Below, in pieces: positions 16,826-24,621 of a stretch of 54,448 nucleotides of DNA. Each line of letters opens with the position of its first letter. Position 1 is the first letter of the stretch. The notes under the pieces are model-generated. The model was not told the origin of the DNA, ran no database searches, and saw only the letters and a program-made list of their open reading frames with translations. This DNA comes from an uncultured Bacteroidales bacterium (lineage in GTDB: Bacteria; Bacteroidota; Bacteroidia; Bacteroidales; Bacteroidaceae). Position numbers and translations under genes: made by a program. The DNA lies in NCBI GenBank assembly GCA_902773055.1, contig CACYCZ010000004.1, forward strand, positions 1 through 54,448, in the 5' to 3' direction.

Positions 16826-17092
16826 TTATAAATTAGTATATATCAGTATAGCTAAGGCTATATGGATGAGTAGAATAGCAGGGATTCCGTATCTGAATTT
16901 CTTATGTTTTGTCTTATGATGCCATATTTTCATTCCCATCCAGGCGCCTACCGAACCGCCAATGCTTGCCAACCCTATCAGAGTGGCTTCAGGAATGCGC
17001 CAACATGAGCGTCGTGCTTTTAACTTGTCAATGCCGTAGGCAATGAAGGCGATGAGATTGACACTTAAGAGATATACGATTAGATAGTTCAT
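16826..17092 (-). CDS. DUF1294 small membrane protein
   Basis: An 88-residue protein with three hydrophobic segments (residues about 3-20, 36-55 and 70-86). The middle portion KARRSCWRIPEATLIGLASIG followed by GAWMGMKIWHHKTKHKKF is characteristic of DUF1294. The role is unknown; some homologues are fused to a cold-shock domain, which is absent here. Its start overlaps the end of the acetyltransferase gene by 4 bases, indicating coupled translation, and the flavodoxin gene follows 20 bases later. Confidence 0.85.
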   Translation of the reverse strand: MNYLIVYLLSVNLIAFIAYGIDKLKARRSCWRIPEATLIGLASIGGSVGAWMGMKIWHHKTKHKKFRYGIPAILLIHIALAILIYTNL

Positions 17093-17601
17093 TCTGCCGT
17101 TATTTTCAGATCTTTTATTTTTTTACATGGATTGCCTACGGCTACACAGTTGGATGGGATGTCCTTGACAACCACGCTGCCGGCGCCGATGGTGACATTG
17201 TCGCCGATGGTAACCGGGAGAGCCCATTCCCGCCGGCTGTTGCGCTCCAGAGGATCAGTAGAATGGCATGCGGTGTAAATGCCCACGTTGGGACCAATGA
17301 AACAGTCTTTGCCGATGCGCACCATTGCCTCGTCCAGAATAACCAGATTAAAATTGGAAAAAAAACCGTCACCCACTTCAATATGCCGTCCGTAATCGCA
17401 GTAGAAAGGCTGGTTGACAAATACTTTTTTCCCAGTCTTGCCCAGTATTTGACGGATGAGTTTGTCGCGTTCCTCCAGATGGGTCGGCGGAATCAGGTTG
17501 TATTGGTGCAGGCGGTCCTTGACGATGTTGAGATCCCTGATAAGTTTAGGATCGACAGCGTTGTAGACTTTTCCTGATAGCATTTTCTTTTCTTCTGTCA
17601 T
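17089..17601 (-). CDS. Sugar O-acetyltransferase (Maa/LacA type) lacking one beta-helix coil
   Basis: A 170-residue member of the maltose/galactoside O-acetyltransferase family, which acetylates sugars from acetyl-CoA as trimers of left-handed beta-helices. The N-terminal MLSGKVYNAVDP is typical, as are FVNQPFYCDYG and the catalytic region IYTACHSTDPLERNSRREWA. The family normally continues through a coil carrying a Trp-Ile-Gly-Gly motif before a second VTIGDN repeat. Here VTIGDNV runs directly into TIGAGSVVVKDIPSN, so about 18 residues, one full coil, are missing and the protein is shorter than the usual 185-190. This looks like an in-frame deletion between two repeated VTIGDNV-coding sequences; activity is uncertain. 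Overlaps DUF1294. Confidence 0.88.
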   Translation of the reverse strand: MTEEKKMLSGKVYNAVDPKLIRDLNIVKDRLHQYNLIPPTHLEERDKLIRQILGKTGKKVFVNQPFYCDYGRHIEVGDGFFSNFNLVILDEAMVRIGKDCFIGPNVGIYTACHSTDPLERNSRREWALPVTIGDNVTIGAGSVVVKDIPSNCVAVGNPCKKIKDLKITAE

Positions 17602-17616
17602 TGATAAAAGATTGTA

Positions 17617-18657
17617 TTAAAGGTTGATTTTCCCCAAGGCCTTTTTGATTAAGGTGGGAAAGGCGATTGTAGTCAATTCTTCCAATGGGTGGAAACTATA
17701 GTCTGCTGGTATTTCCTGTGGTTTGTACTTAAGGTGAATGCTGAAGAAATTTGTCCGGAGGATGCGGTGGGTGAGCATATGCCTGACATCTTGTGCGTGC
17801 TCTGTCAATATATTCCCGCCGGTGATGATATTTTGCAGCCAGGCATCCTGAAGATCCTGTATGCTGCACTGCTTTTCATCTTCCACGAGATAGGGTTCGT
17901 AGAGGCTTCTCCATATATCCTTGTTGTTGCGCTTGTGGATAAGAATCTGGTTATTCCAGACAATAAAAAAATAGTTGAGAAAGCGTTCTTTTACTTCTGT
18001 TTTTTTTGCGCGGACAGGGAAATTGTATTCTTGATGAGCAGTGTGGGCGCCACATTTGTCGGCAAAGGGACATTCTTGGCATCGGGGAGTCTTGGGTGTG
18101 CATTGAGTGGCGCCAAAATCCATTATTGCCTGGTTGAACTCGCCGGCTCTCTGCTTGTCAAGCAGAGAATTGGCCAGTTCCTTGTAGAACGACTTGCCCT
18201 CTTTACTGTCAAATGGCAGTTCTACGCAGTAGATGCGCCCTAATACTCGATAGGCATTCCCGTCGAGTGTTGCTATTGGGTCGTTGTATGCTATGCTGCA
18301 TATGGCTGCAGCTGTATAGTCGCCTACCCCCTTGAGCGCTCTGACGTCTTCGTAGTTGCGGGGAAAACTGCCTTGCCGGGCAATTTCTTTTGCTGCGGTG
18401 TGCAGATTGCGTGCGCGGGAATAATATCCCAGGCCTTCCCACATTTTCATCACTTCGTCCTCAGATGCCTTGGCCAGCATGTCTACAGTAGGGAAACGGT
18501 CGATGAAATGCAGATAGTATTCTCTGCCCTGTGCAATTTGGGTTTGCTGCAGGATAATCTCAGACAACCATATCTTGTACGGATCCTGTATGCCACGCCA
18601 CGGCAGTGTGCGTTTATGGACGTCGTACCATTTCAGAAGGGTGGAAGAGAAGGACAT
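17617..18657 (-). CDS. mutY: A/G-specific adenine glycosylase
   Basis: 346 residues, full length. MutY removes adenine opposite 8-oxoguanine. The catalytic glutamate is in LSEIILQQTQ (E33), the helix-hairpin-helix is LKGVGDYTAAAI (108-119), and the catalytic aspartate is D132 in TLDGNAYR. A [4Fe-4S] cluster site has the canonical spacing C186-x6-C193-x2-C196-x5-C202. The C-terminal third is the NUDIX-like 8-oxoG reader. It begins 13 bases after the upstream sulfatase stop and the acetyltransferase follows after 15 bases, so it lies inside the leftward run. All key residues are intact. Confidence 0.96.
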   Translation of the reverse strand: MSFSSTLLKWYDVHKRTLPWRGIQDPYKIWLSEIILQQTQIAQGREYYLHFIDRFPTVDMLAKASEDEVMKMWEGLGYYSRARNLHTAAKEIARQGSFPRNYEDVRALKGVGDYTAAAICSIAYNDPIATLDGNAYRVLGRIYCVELPFDSKEGKSFYKELANSLLDKQRAGEFNQAIMDFGATQCTPKTPRCQECPFADKCGAHTAHQEYNFPVRAKKTEVKERFLNYFFIVWNNQILIHKRNNKDIWRSLYEPYLVEDEKQCSIQDLQDAWLQNIITGGNILTEHAQDVRHMLTHRILRTNFFSIHLKYKPQEIPADYSFHPLEELTTIAFPTLIKKALGKINL

Positions 18658-18670
18658 GCTCCCTCCGGTG

Positions 18671-20251
18671 TTATTTCTCAGGCCAGTTTATCTGGATGTC
18701 AAATTTGGGATAGGGCGCATTGTTTGGAGTATGCTCAGCCTTGACGATTTCCCACATTCTCTTTGTGATCTCGGGATGCTCGGCTGAGATGTCGTTCAGT
18801 TCCTGTGGGTCTTTCTCCAGGTCGAAGAGGGCAAATTTGTTGTTGCCTTCGTTGACTTTCTGGCAGATGCCTTTCCATTTGCCGAGTCTTACACCCAACC
18901 AGCCTTTGCCTCCAGGGAATTCCCAGTAGAGGTATTCGTGCTTTTGTTGTTTCTTGGGTTGTCCCATGATAGTCGGGGCAAATGTGATGCCGTCGTTTTC
19001 GGGGGCCTTGGCTCCGGTCAGGTCGGCAAATGTGGACATCAGGTCTGTGAAGCATCCCACGTGGTTGGACACGGCAGGCTTGACGTGGTTGTTCCATGAC
19101 AGGATGAACGGCATGCGCACACCGCCTTCATGCAGTGATGACTTGCCCCAGCCCTTGCGGCATCGGAACGGACCTCCGCTGTTGAAATATTCCATCGGGG
19201 AGTTGGGGTTGCATGCGGGACCATTGTCAGAGGTGACGATGATGATGGTGTTGTCGTAGATGCCAAGGTCTTTTAGTTGCTGTACGAGTTTGCCTACTTG
19301 GGTGTCAATGTGTGTAACCATGGCTGCATAGGTGGCCAGAGGGTAGCGGTTGGGGTAGTATAGTCCTGGGTCGGTGACGGGCTTTTCATCGCCGAGTTTG
19401 TTGACATAGTGCATTACTTCATCCATCGGGGCCTGTACGGCGCTGTGGGGCACTGTCGTCGTCCACATCAGGAAGAAAGGCTCCCGTGCATTCTCGTTGA
19501 CAAATTTCTGTATCTTGTCAAACATGAGGTCGGGGCTGTAGTATTTGTCTATAAACTGGCTGTAGTTCTTTATGTCCATTGGGTCAAGCCCGTCGGCGAG
19601 TTTCTCACCGGGGATGAGGAGTTTGTTGCCGGTGTAGACCAGTTTGTCGTTCTCCCACAGGTAGAAGGGATAGTAGGTATGTGCCAGTGCCTGACACAGG
19701 AAGCCGTAGAAATAGTCAAATCCCATATTGTTGGGCAGCGATTTCGTATTGGGTGCGCCCAGTCCCCATTTGCCGACCATGGCAGTCTTGTAGCCGTTGT
19801 CCTTCATCATGCGTGGCAGGATGTAGGTGTCAGGCTTGAGGTCTACCTGTCCTTCGTATTCAGGACTCAGGAAGATGGCATTCTCGCCATATACGTCAAC
19901 CAAGGTTTGTGGAATTTTGTGAAAATTGGGGTTGGCGTTGTTTCTCACCTGTGCATGTCCCATGTGCTTGCCTGTCATGATGGCTCCTCTTGAGGGTGCC
20001 GACAAAGGGCATGCTGAATACATATCTGTAAAGCGGATGCCGTTTGTGGCCAGGGCGTCAATGTTGGGTGTTTCTATTTTTTCTTGTCCATAGCAGCCGA
20101 GGTCGCCATACCCCAGATCGTCAAACATGAGGTATACGATGTTCGGGCGTTCTTGTTTTTCAGTTTTTTTTGCTGCCGTGGCAGGTAGGATACCTGTTGC
20201 CAGGATTGGCAACGGCAGGGCCAATGCGGCTTTTGTGGATGATACTTTCAT
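18671..20251 (-). CDS. Sulfatase, Ser-type formylglycine precursor
   Basis: Start placed at the ATG at 20251 (MKVSSTKAAL...), which gives a proper signal peptide and fits the -7 box at 20282-20289; the frame upstream adds 20 unrelated residues. The 526-residue S1-family sulfatase shows metal aspartates in MFDDLGYGD (44-45), catalytic LSAPSRGAIMTG with Ser84 as the formylglycine precursor, GKWGLG, TVPHSAV and TSDNGP. It is a different subtype from the 749-residue enzyme at 13.0 kb. The substrate is unknown. It heads a leftward run with mutY and four further genes, an unusual partnership. Confidence 0.9.
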   Translation of the reverse strand: MKVSSTKAALALPLPILATGILPATAAKKTEKQERPNIVYLMFDDLGYGDLGCYGQEKIETPNIDALATNGIRFTDMYSACPLSAPSRGAIMTGKHMGHAQVRNNANPNFHKIPQTLVDVYGENAIFLSPEYEGQVDLKPDTYILPRMMKDNGYKTAMVGKWGLGAPNTKSLPNNMGFDYFYGFLCQALAHTYYPFYLWENDKLVYTGNKLLIPGEKLADGLDPMDIKNYSQFIDKYYSPDLMFDKIQKFVNENAREPFFLMWTTTVPHSAVQAPMDEVMHYVNKLGDEKPVTDPGLYYPNRYPLATYAAMVTHIDTQVGKLVQQLKDLGIYDNTIIIVTSDNGPACNPNSPMEYFNSGGPFRCRKGWGKSSLHEGGVRMPFILSWNNHVKPAVSNHVGCFTDLMSTFADLTGAKAPENDGITFAPTIMGQPKKQQKHEYLYWEFPGGKGWLGVRLGKWKGICQKVNEGNNKFALFDLEKDPQELNDISAEHPEITKRMWEIVKAEHTPNNAPYPKFDIQINWPEK

Positions 20252-20281
20252 AAATATGTATTTTATTATTGTTTTCTTTGG

Positions 20282-20289
20282 CAAAGATA
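20282..20289 (-). promoter_or_regulatory. -7 box of the sulfatase-mutY run
   Basis: Minus strand TATCTTTG, 30 bases before the ATG at 20251. Confidence 0.65.
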
Positions 20290-20322
20290 AAGATAACTTT
20301 TCGCTTTTCAAACAGTTTTTAT

Positions 20323-20330
20323 TAATTTTG
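20323..20330 (+). promoter_or_regulatory. -7 box of deoD
   Basis: TAATTTTG, 22 bases before the ATG at 20353; 33 bases separate it from the opposing sulfatase promoter. Confidence 0.6.
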
Positions 20331-20352
20331 TCAATATTAAAAATATTATGTT

Positions 20353-21069
20353 ATGCCGACTCCTCATATATCAGCTCCCGATGGAGCGTTTGCCAAGACG
20401 GTATTGATGCCCGGTGATCCGTTGCGGGCAAAGTTTATTGCAGAGAATTTTCTTACAGATGTCAGGCTTGTCAATCAGGTCCGTAATTGTCTGGGTTATA
20501 CGGGTTGCTATAAGGGTGTCCCTGTTTCGGTCATGGCAAGCGGTGTGGGCATGCCGAGTATAGGATTGTACAGCTATGAGTTGTTTCAGTTCTATAATGT
20601 GGAAAATATCATCCGTATTGGTTCGGCTGGCAGTTATGTGCCGAGGCTGAATGTCATGGATGTTGTTTTGACAGAGTATGCTTACAGTGATTCATCTTAT
20701 GCCCTTGTGCAGGGAGGCTGTCCTGACAAGGTGCTGTATCCCGATAAAGTGCTTAATGCCCATATTTTGAAGACGGCGGAGCACCTGGGAGTTGCGTGCA
20801 AGCTGGCAAAGGTTCATTCTTCTGATGTTTTCTACTCTGATCCCTCTATGGGCGGGTGGCAGAAGATAAGCGAGCGTACAGGGACGGAATGTGTTGAAAT
20901 GGAGAGTTTTGCCTTGTTCCATAATGCTAACGTCTGTGGCAAGCATGCTGCTACGATGTTGACTATTTCCGACTCCTTTGTCAGTCGCGTGGAACTGTCG
21001 GCCGACGAGCGTCAGAACTCATTCCTGACCATGATGCGTCTTGCTCTGGAATCGGCGATAACGCTCTGA
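20353..21069 (+). CDS. deoD: Purine nucleoside phosphorylase, DeoD type
   Basis: 238 residues, normal for hexameric DeoD, which splits purine (deoxy)nucleosides with phosphate into base and (deoxy)ribose-1-phosphate in salvage. Clear motifs: MPTPHISAPDGAFAKTVLMPGDPLRAKFIA at the N-terminus (GDP phosphate loop), ASGVGMPSIGLYSYEL (near 64-79), IIRIGSAGS (near 88-96), and ECVEMESFAL with the ribose-binding Met-Glu pair (near 181). The general-acid aspartate of the late SDSF segment is present. Single-gene unit; the neighbours suggest no shared pathway. Confidence 0.95.
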   Translation: MPTPHISAPDGAFAKTVLMPGDPLRAKFIAENFLTDVRLVNQVRNCLGYTGCYKGVPVSVMASGVGMPSIGLYSYELFQFYNVENIIRIGSAGSYVPRLNVMDVVLTEYAYSDSSYALVQGGCPDKVLYPDKVLNAHILKTAEHLGVACKLAKVHSSDVFYSDPSMGGWQKISERTGTECVEMESFALFHNANVCGKHAATMLTISDSFVSRVELSADERQNSFLTMMRLALESAITL

Positions 21070-21102
21070 ACCTGTCTCCAAGTTTATTTTTTTTGTTTTT
21101 TT

Positions 21103-21132
21103 ACCCTGTTAATGATGCGGCATTAACGGGGT
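21103..21132. other. Hairpin between deoD and dinB, T-tract on the wrong side
   Basis: A 12-bp stem with one G-T wobble (21103-21114 and 21121-21132). A T-rich run (21086-21102) precedes it on the plus strand instead of following. It may still separate the convergent genes. Confidence 0.4.
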
Positions 21133-21186
21133 GGATATGTCGTGAATAATTGGAGCGTTGCGGCTGCCTGAAGTTTCAGAAAAAAG

Positions 21187-22314
21187 TCAAGAATGAGATT
21201 GCGGAGACTGGGTCACGTCGTAGATATCATCATAGTCAAAGGGTAGTTCCAACTGTATGGGTTGCAGCAGCGTATCGGGGGCGGTGTCGTGATGGTTGCT
21301 GACACCGAGTCCCATCAGCCGTATGGGATGCTGGTCGTAGTCTACTTCTGCCATAAGTTGGTTGGCCAGCGGCTCTATTTCCTCTCTTGTCTGCAGGATA
21401 TGGTTTGATGTGATGCTGCGTGTTATCTGCCTGAAGTCATGAAACTTGATTTTCAGCGTCAGTGTATATCCTTCAAAATTGTTTTTTTTCAGACGGCGCA
21501 ACAGTTCATCGATGCTCTTTTGCAGGGCGTCGGCCAGTTCGTTGGCATTACTCGTGTCGCGTTCAAATGTCTGCTCGCAGCTGACACTTTTTCTTATCCA
21601 TTCTGATACAACGGGGCGTTTGTCTATGCCGCGTGCAAAGTTGTAGAAGATGTGCCCTGCCTTGCCAAATGATTGGGTTAGGATTCCTAATGGGACATTT
21701 CTCAGATCGTTGCCTGTATAGATTCCCATTTTGTGCATCCGCTCTGCGGTTTTCTTGCCTACACCCCAAAATCGCGTCACTTCCAGTTTGTCAATAAAAG
21801 CCTGCGCTTGTTGGGGATGAATGACGCAGAGTCCGTTGGGTTTGCGGTAGTCTGAGGCTATCTTGGCGAGAAACTTGCAGTAGCTGACTCCGGCAGACGC
21901 CGTCAGTCCTGTTTCTTCTTCAATGCGTTGCTTGATTTCCTTCGCTATGTCCACGGCCAGGGGAATGCCAGGCTTGTTTTCTGTTACATCCAGAAAAGCC
22001 TCGTCAAGCGATATGGGTTCAATGAGGTCGGTATATTCGTGAAAGATGGAGCGGATGCGTACGCTGACTTCCTTGTATTTTTGGAAATGGGGTTCAACGA
22101 TAATAAGCTGCGGACAACGTTTCTTGGCGATTTGGATGCTGAGTGCAGAGTGTACACCATAGGGCCGTGCCTCATAGCTCGCCGTAGCGACGATGCCCCG
22201 CGGGGCATCATAGCCGACAGCTATGGGCTTCCCTCTCAGTTGTGGCTGGTCGCGTTGCTCCACGGCTGCGAAGAATTGGTCCATGTCAACATGTATGATT
22301 TTGCGTGCACTCAT
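21187..22314 (-). CDS. dinB: DNA polymerase IV
   Basis: Start set at the ATG at 22314 (MSARKIIHVDMDQFF). The frame continues 60 codons upstream, but that part translates intergenic element C and lies beyond the promoter at 22338-22345. The 375-residue Y-family polymerase has VDMDQFFAAVEQR with catalytic D10, a SLDEAFLDV motif with the D/E pair near 103-104, the YCKFLAKIASDYRKP segment, helix-hairpin-helix FWGVGKKTAERM, and a C-terminal little finger. It ends with QLELPFDYDD, a beta-clamp-binding-like QLxLPF tail followed by about 18 residues. It copies past damaged DNA. The operator, if SOS regulated, is not recognisable. Confidence 0.95.
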   Translation of the reverse strand: MSARKIIHVDMDQFFAAVEQRDQPQLRGKPIAVGYDAPRGIVATASYEARPYGVHSALSIQIAKKRCPQLIIVEPHFQKYKEVSVRIRSIFHEYTDLIEPISLDEAFLDVTENKPGIPLAVDIAKEIKQRIEEETGLTASAGVSYCKFLAKIASDYRKPNGLCVIHPQQAQAFIDKLEVTRFWGVGKKTAERMHKMGIYTGNDLRNVPLGILTQSFGKAGHIFYNFARGIDKRPVVSEWIRKSVSCEQTFERDTSNANELADALQKSIDELLRRLKKNNFEGYTLTLKIKFHDFRQITRSITSNHILQTREEIEPLANQLMAEVDYDQHPIRLMGLGVSNHHDTAPDTLLQPIQLELPFDYDDIYDVTQSPQSHS

Positions 22315-22337
22315 CTGCCCTTGTCTTCTAAATAATA

Positions 22338-22345
22338 CAAAGATA
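22338..22345 (-). promoter_or_regulatory. -7 box of dinB
   Basis: Minus strand TATCTTTG, 24 bases before the ATG at 22314, and about 25 bases from the edge of element C. Confidence 0.65.
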
Positions 22346-22369
22346 GGCATTTTTGTCAAAGTGCAGGGA

Positions 22370-22580
22370 TTAACAATTGTTAACATGTTGGGCGGATGTT
22401 TGTTTCGGCCATCTGTACCCCTTTTACAGGGCATTGTAGAAGGGGCAAATTTTGTAGGCCTGCTGGTTTTCACTGACAGGCCTGTCAGACTCAACGCGTA
22501 GGCCTGCCAGTGAAATCTGTAAGGGCAGGGAATTTTTTAGGGTATACGACGAAGTGTATACAAAGGTTGAAGAATGTTAA
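22370..22580 (+). repeat. Intergenic element copy C
   Basis: Full copy in the dinB/MFS gap. It starts TTAACAATTGTTAAC and ends TGTTAA. The CCCCT/AGGGG stem-loop (about 22418-22445) is followed by AATTTTG and AGGCCT cores at 22456, 22478 and 22500, 22 bp apart. The middle block CTGACAGGCCTGTCAG is a perfect 16-bp palindrome, and matches copy E's CTGGCAGGCCTGCCAG with both halves changed together. Confidence 0.85.
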
Positions 22581-22645
22581 TTTTATTAAAAATACATCAT
22601 TTGTTTCATCGGGGAAATCAGCCGCAGGAACATGCTCAGTTCTTT

Positions 22646-22662
22646 ATGCAGAACTTCTGCAT
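22646..22662. promoter_or_regulatory. 17-bp palindrome, possible operator
   Basis: ATGCAGAACTTCTGCAT is a near-perfect palindrome with 8-bp arms around one base. It lies 150 bp before the MFS promoter. The remaining gap sequence shows nothing else clear. Confidence 0.35.
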
Positions 22663-22808
22663 GGCTGTTAGCGTATTTGTTGAGTTTCTGCCAACGGCTG
22701 TACCTTTCAGTTGAAGCGTCTTTGCCGATAAGGGCGTCAGCCTACCCAACTTTATTCTGACGGAGCAAAATTATTGTCTGTTACTTCGGGGGGAATGACT
22801 TTATTTGT

Positions 22809-22816
22809 TACCTTTG
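22809..22816 (+). promoter_or_regulatory. -7 box of the MFS transporter
   Basis: TACCTTTG, 30 bases before the ATG at 22846. Confidence 0.65.
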
Positions 22817-22845
22817 TGCAGTTAATTATATTTATGCTGAAAAAC

Positions 22846-24282
22846 ATGGACAAGACACGAATGACAAATTTCAGGTGGGTTATTTGCACACTGCTTTTCT
22901 TTGCTACGACCGTAAACTATTTAGACCGTCAGGTATTGTCACTTACATGGGATGAATTTATCAAACCGGAATTTCATTGGAACGAGGTGGATTATGCCAA
23001 CATAACGGGTGTCTTCGCGATTGTCTATGCTTTGGCGCAGTTGTTTGCAGGCCGTATCGTTGACAGGCTCGGCACAAAGCGAGGCTATGCCGTGGCCATT
23101 GGCATATGGTCAGCCGGAGCCTGCTTCCATGCCCTTTGCGGCCTGGCCACAGAGTGGTATGTTGGTGCGTCCTCCCGTTTGGAACTGGTGCAGGCAACGG
23201 GCGATTTGGCTGTCATGGTTTCAACATTCAGTGTCTATACATTCATTTTTGCCCGCTGTGTGCTGGCCTTGGGTGAGGGAGGCAACTTCCCGGCAGCTAT
23301 CAAGGCAACGGCAGAATATTTCCCCAAGAAAGACCGCGCCTTTGCTACGGCCATTTTTAATTCAGGCTCTTCCATCGGTGCCCTGGTGGCGCCTCTGAGC
23401 GTACCCTTGCTGGCAGCACATTATGGCTGGGAACTGGCCTTCCTGATTATCGGTTCTCTGGGATTCGTATGGATGGGCATCTGGATTTTTGCCTATAAGA
23501 AACCTCAGGAAAATCCCCGTGTGAATGCTGCTGAACTGGAATACATAGAACAGGACAAAGTCAGTGATGCGGCCTTTGACCAGCAGGTGCCCCAGGAAGA
23601 AACAGCCCAGTCCAAGGTGAGTTTCCTGCATTTCTTCAGGTTCCGCCAGACATGGGCTTTCGCTCTGGGTCGTTTCCTGACCGATGGTGTATGGTGGTTC
23701 TTCCTGTTCTGGACACCCTCTTACCTGAATACACAGTTTGGCATCAAGACCTCTGACCCCTTGGGCATGGCTTTGATATTTACGTTGTACCTGATATCGA
23801 TGCTGTCTATTTTTGGCGGCAAGTTGCCGGCTATCTTTATGGAACGCACAGGCAAGGATCCCTATAGCTGTCGCATCAGGGCAATGTTGATTTACGCCTT
23901 CGTGCCGCTTGTCGTATTGCTTGCTCAGCCGCTGGGCACATACTCGCCATGGTTTCCCGTTTTGTGTATAGGATTCGGCTGTGCAGCCCATCAGTCATGG
24001 TCGGCCAATATGTACACTATCGGTACCGATATGTTCCCCAAGCATGCCTCTGCCACCATTACGGGTATATGTGGCATGGCAGCCGGACTGAGTTCCTTTA
24101 TTTTCCAGCAGGTTGCAGGCCGCCTGTTTGTCTATGCCGGTGACACCAACCTCCATTTCCTCGGTTTCGAGGGCAAGCCGGCAGGTTACTTTATCATTTT
24201 TTGCGTGTGCGCCGTGGCCTATCTGGTAGGTTGGATAGTCATGAAAAGCCTTGTTCCCCGCTACAAGCTGGTGAATATATAA
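22846..24282 (+). CDS. MFS transporter, hexuronate (ExuT) type
   Basis: A 478-residue major-facilitator protein, 12 predicted segments. The opening TNFRWVICTLLFFATTVNYLDRQVLSL and the motif GRIVDRLGTKRG (loop 2-3) match the hexuronate/anion-cation symporter family, as do GEGGNFPAAIKATAEYFP and a long central loop of about 60 residues. ExuT relatives take up galacturonate or glucuronate with protons. The window has a GH28 enzyme 29 kb away that could release galacturonate, but no uronate-catabolism genes are near. Two other ATGs lie upstream (22774 and 22834); 22846 best fits the promoter and an A-rich leader, with 22834 possible. Confidence 0.88.
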   Translation: MDKTRMTNFRWVICTLLFFATTVNYLDRQVLSLTWDEFIKPEFHWNEVDYANITGVFAIVYALAQLFAGRIVDRLGTKRGYAVAIGIWSAGACFHALCGLATEWYVGASSRLELVQATGDLAVMVSTFSVYTFIFARCVLALGEGGNFPAAIKATAEYFPKKDRAFATAIFNSGSSIGALVAPLSVPLLAAHYGWELAFLIIGSLGFVWMGIWIFAYKKPQENPRVNAAELEYIEQDKVSDAAFDQQVPQEETAQSKVSFLHFFRFRQTWAFALGRFLTDGVWWFFLFWTPSYLNTQFGIKTSDPLGMALIFTLYLISMLSIFGGKLPAIFMERTGKDPYSCRIRAMLIYAFVPLVVLLAQPLGTYSPWFPVLCIGFGCAAHQSWSANMYTIGTDMFPKHASATITGICGMAAGLSSFIFQQVAGRLFVYAGDTNLHFLGFEGKPAGYFIIFCVCAVAYLVGWIVMKSLVPRYKLVNI

Positions 24283-24413
24283 ATACGTATCCTTCAGATT
24301 CTTGCCTTGTGTAGGGGTAAAGGCTGTCTCCCGGTTGTCGGAATTTCGGAAAAAATTTTTGTACAAATTTGGGGCAGACTCGCCTGCGTTGTAGTTCTGC
24401 GGTCTGCAGTATA

Positions 24414-24447
24414 CAAAAAAAGAGGAGAAATCCGAAGAAATCTCCTC
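24414..24447 (-). terminator. Intrinsic terminator of tRNA-Leu
   Basis: 7-bp arms (24422-24428 and 24441-24447), 12-nt loop containing TTCGG, and a T7 tail on the minus strand, 12 bases past the tRNA. Confidence 0.8.
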
Positions 24448-24459
24448 CTTGTTCAATTG

Positions 24460-24541
24460 TGCGCCTGACAGGACTCGAACCTGCACGTCGCGAAACACTA
24501 GATCCTAAGTCTAGCGCGTCTACCAATTTCGCCACAGGCGC
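24460..24541 (-). tRNA. tRNA-Leu(UAG)
   Basis: Minus-strand cloverleaf with acceptor GCGCCTG pairing with CAGGCGC, D-loop AAATTGGTAGACGC, anticodon loop CTTAGGA with anticodon TAG (24505-24507), a variable arm of the class II type and TPsiC GGTTCGAGTCC. CCA is not encoded. Reads CUN leucine codons. Confidence 0.95.
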
Positions 24542-24554
24542 GGCAAAGATGGTG

Positions 24555-24562
24555 CAAAGGTA
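24555..24562 (-). promoter_or_regulatory. -7 box of tRNA-Leu
   Basis: Minus strand TACCTTTG, 13 bases before the tRNA 5' end. Confidence 0.65.
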
Positions 24563-24621
24563 ATAATATTTTATGAGCAACGGCCTGCAAGCGCTGTGTT
24601 TTTTTATTCCTGAAAGGTTTT

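Noticed and set aside
13019..20251. Polysaccharide utilisation locus around the two sulfatases
   Set aside because: No SusC/SusD pair, no maturase and no glycoside hydrolase next to them; mutY and RNA methyltransferase neighbours argue against it.
21103..21132. Intrinsic terminator of deoD or dinB
   Set aside because: The T-run precedes the hairpin on the plus strand and no U-run follows on the minus strand, so it was kept only as a hairpin.
22315..22494. 60-residue extension of dinB
   Set aside because: Translates intergenic element C and lies upstream of the -7 box; the conserved protein starts at 22314.
22370..22580. Integron attC site
   Set aside because: Ends resemble GTTAAC palindromes but not the RYYYAAC/GTTRRRY boxes, and no integrase or cassette array is present.
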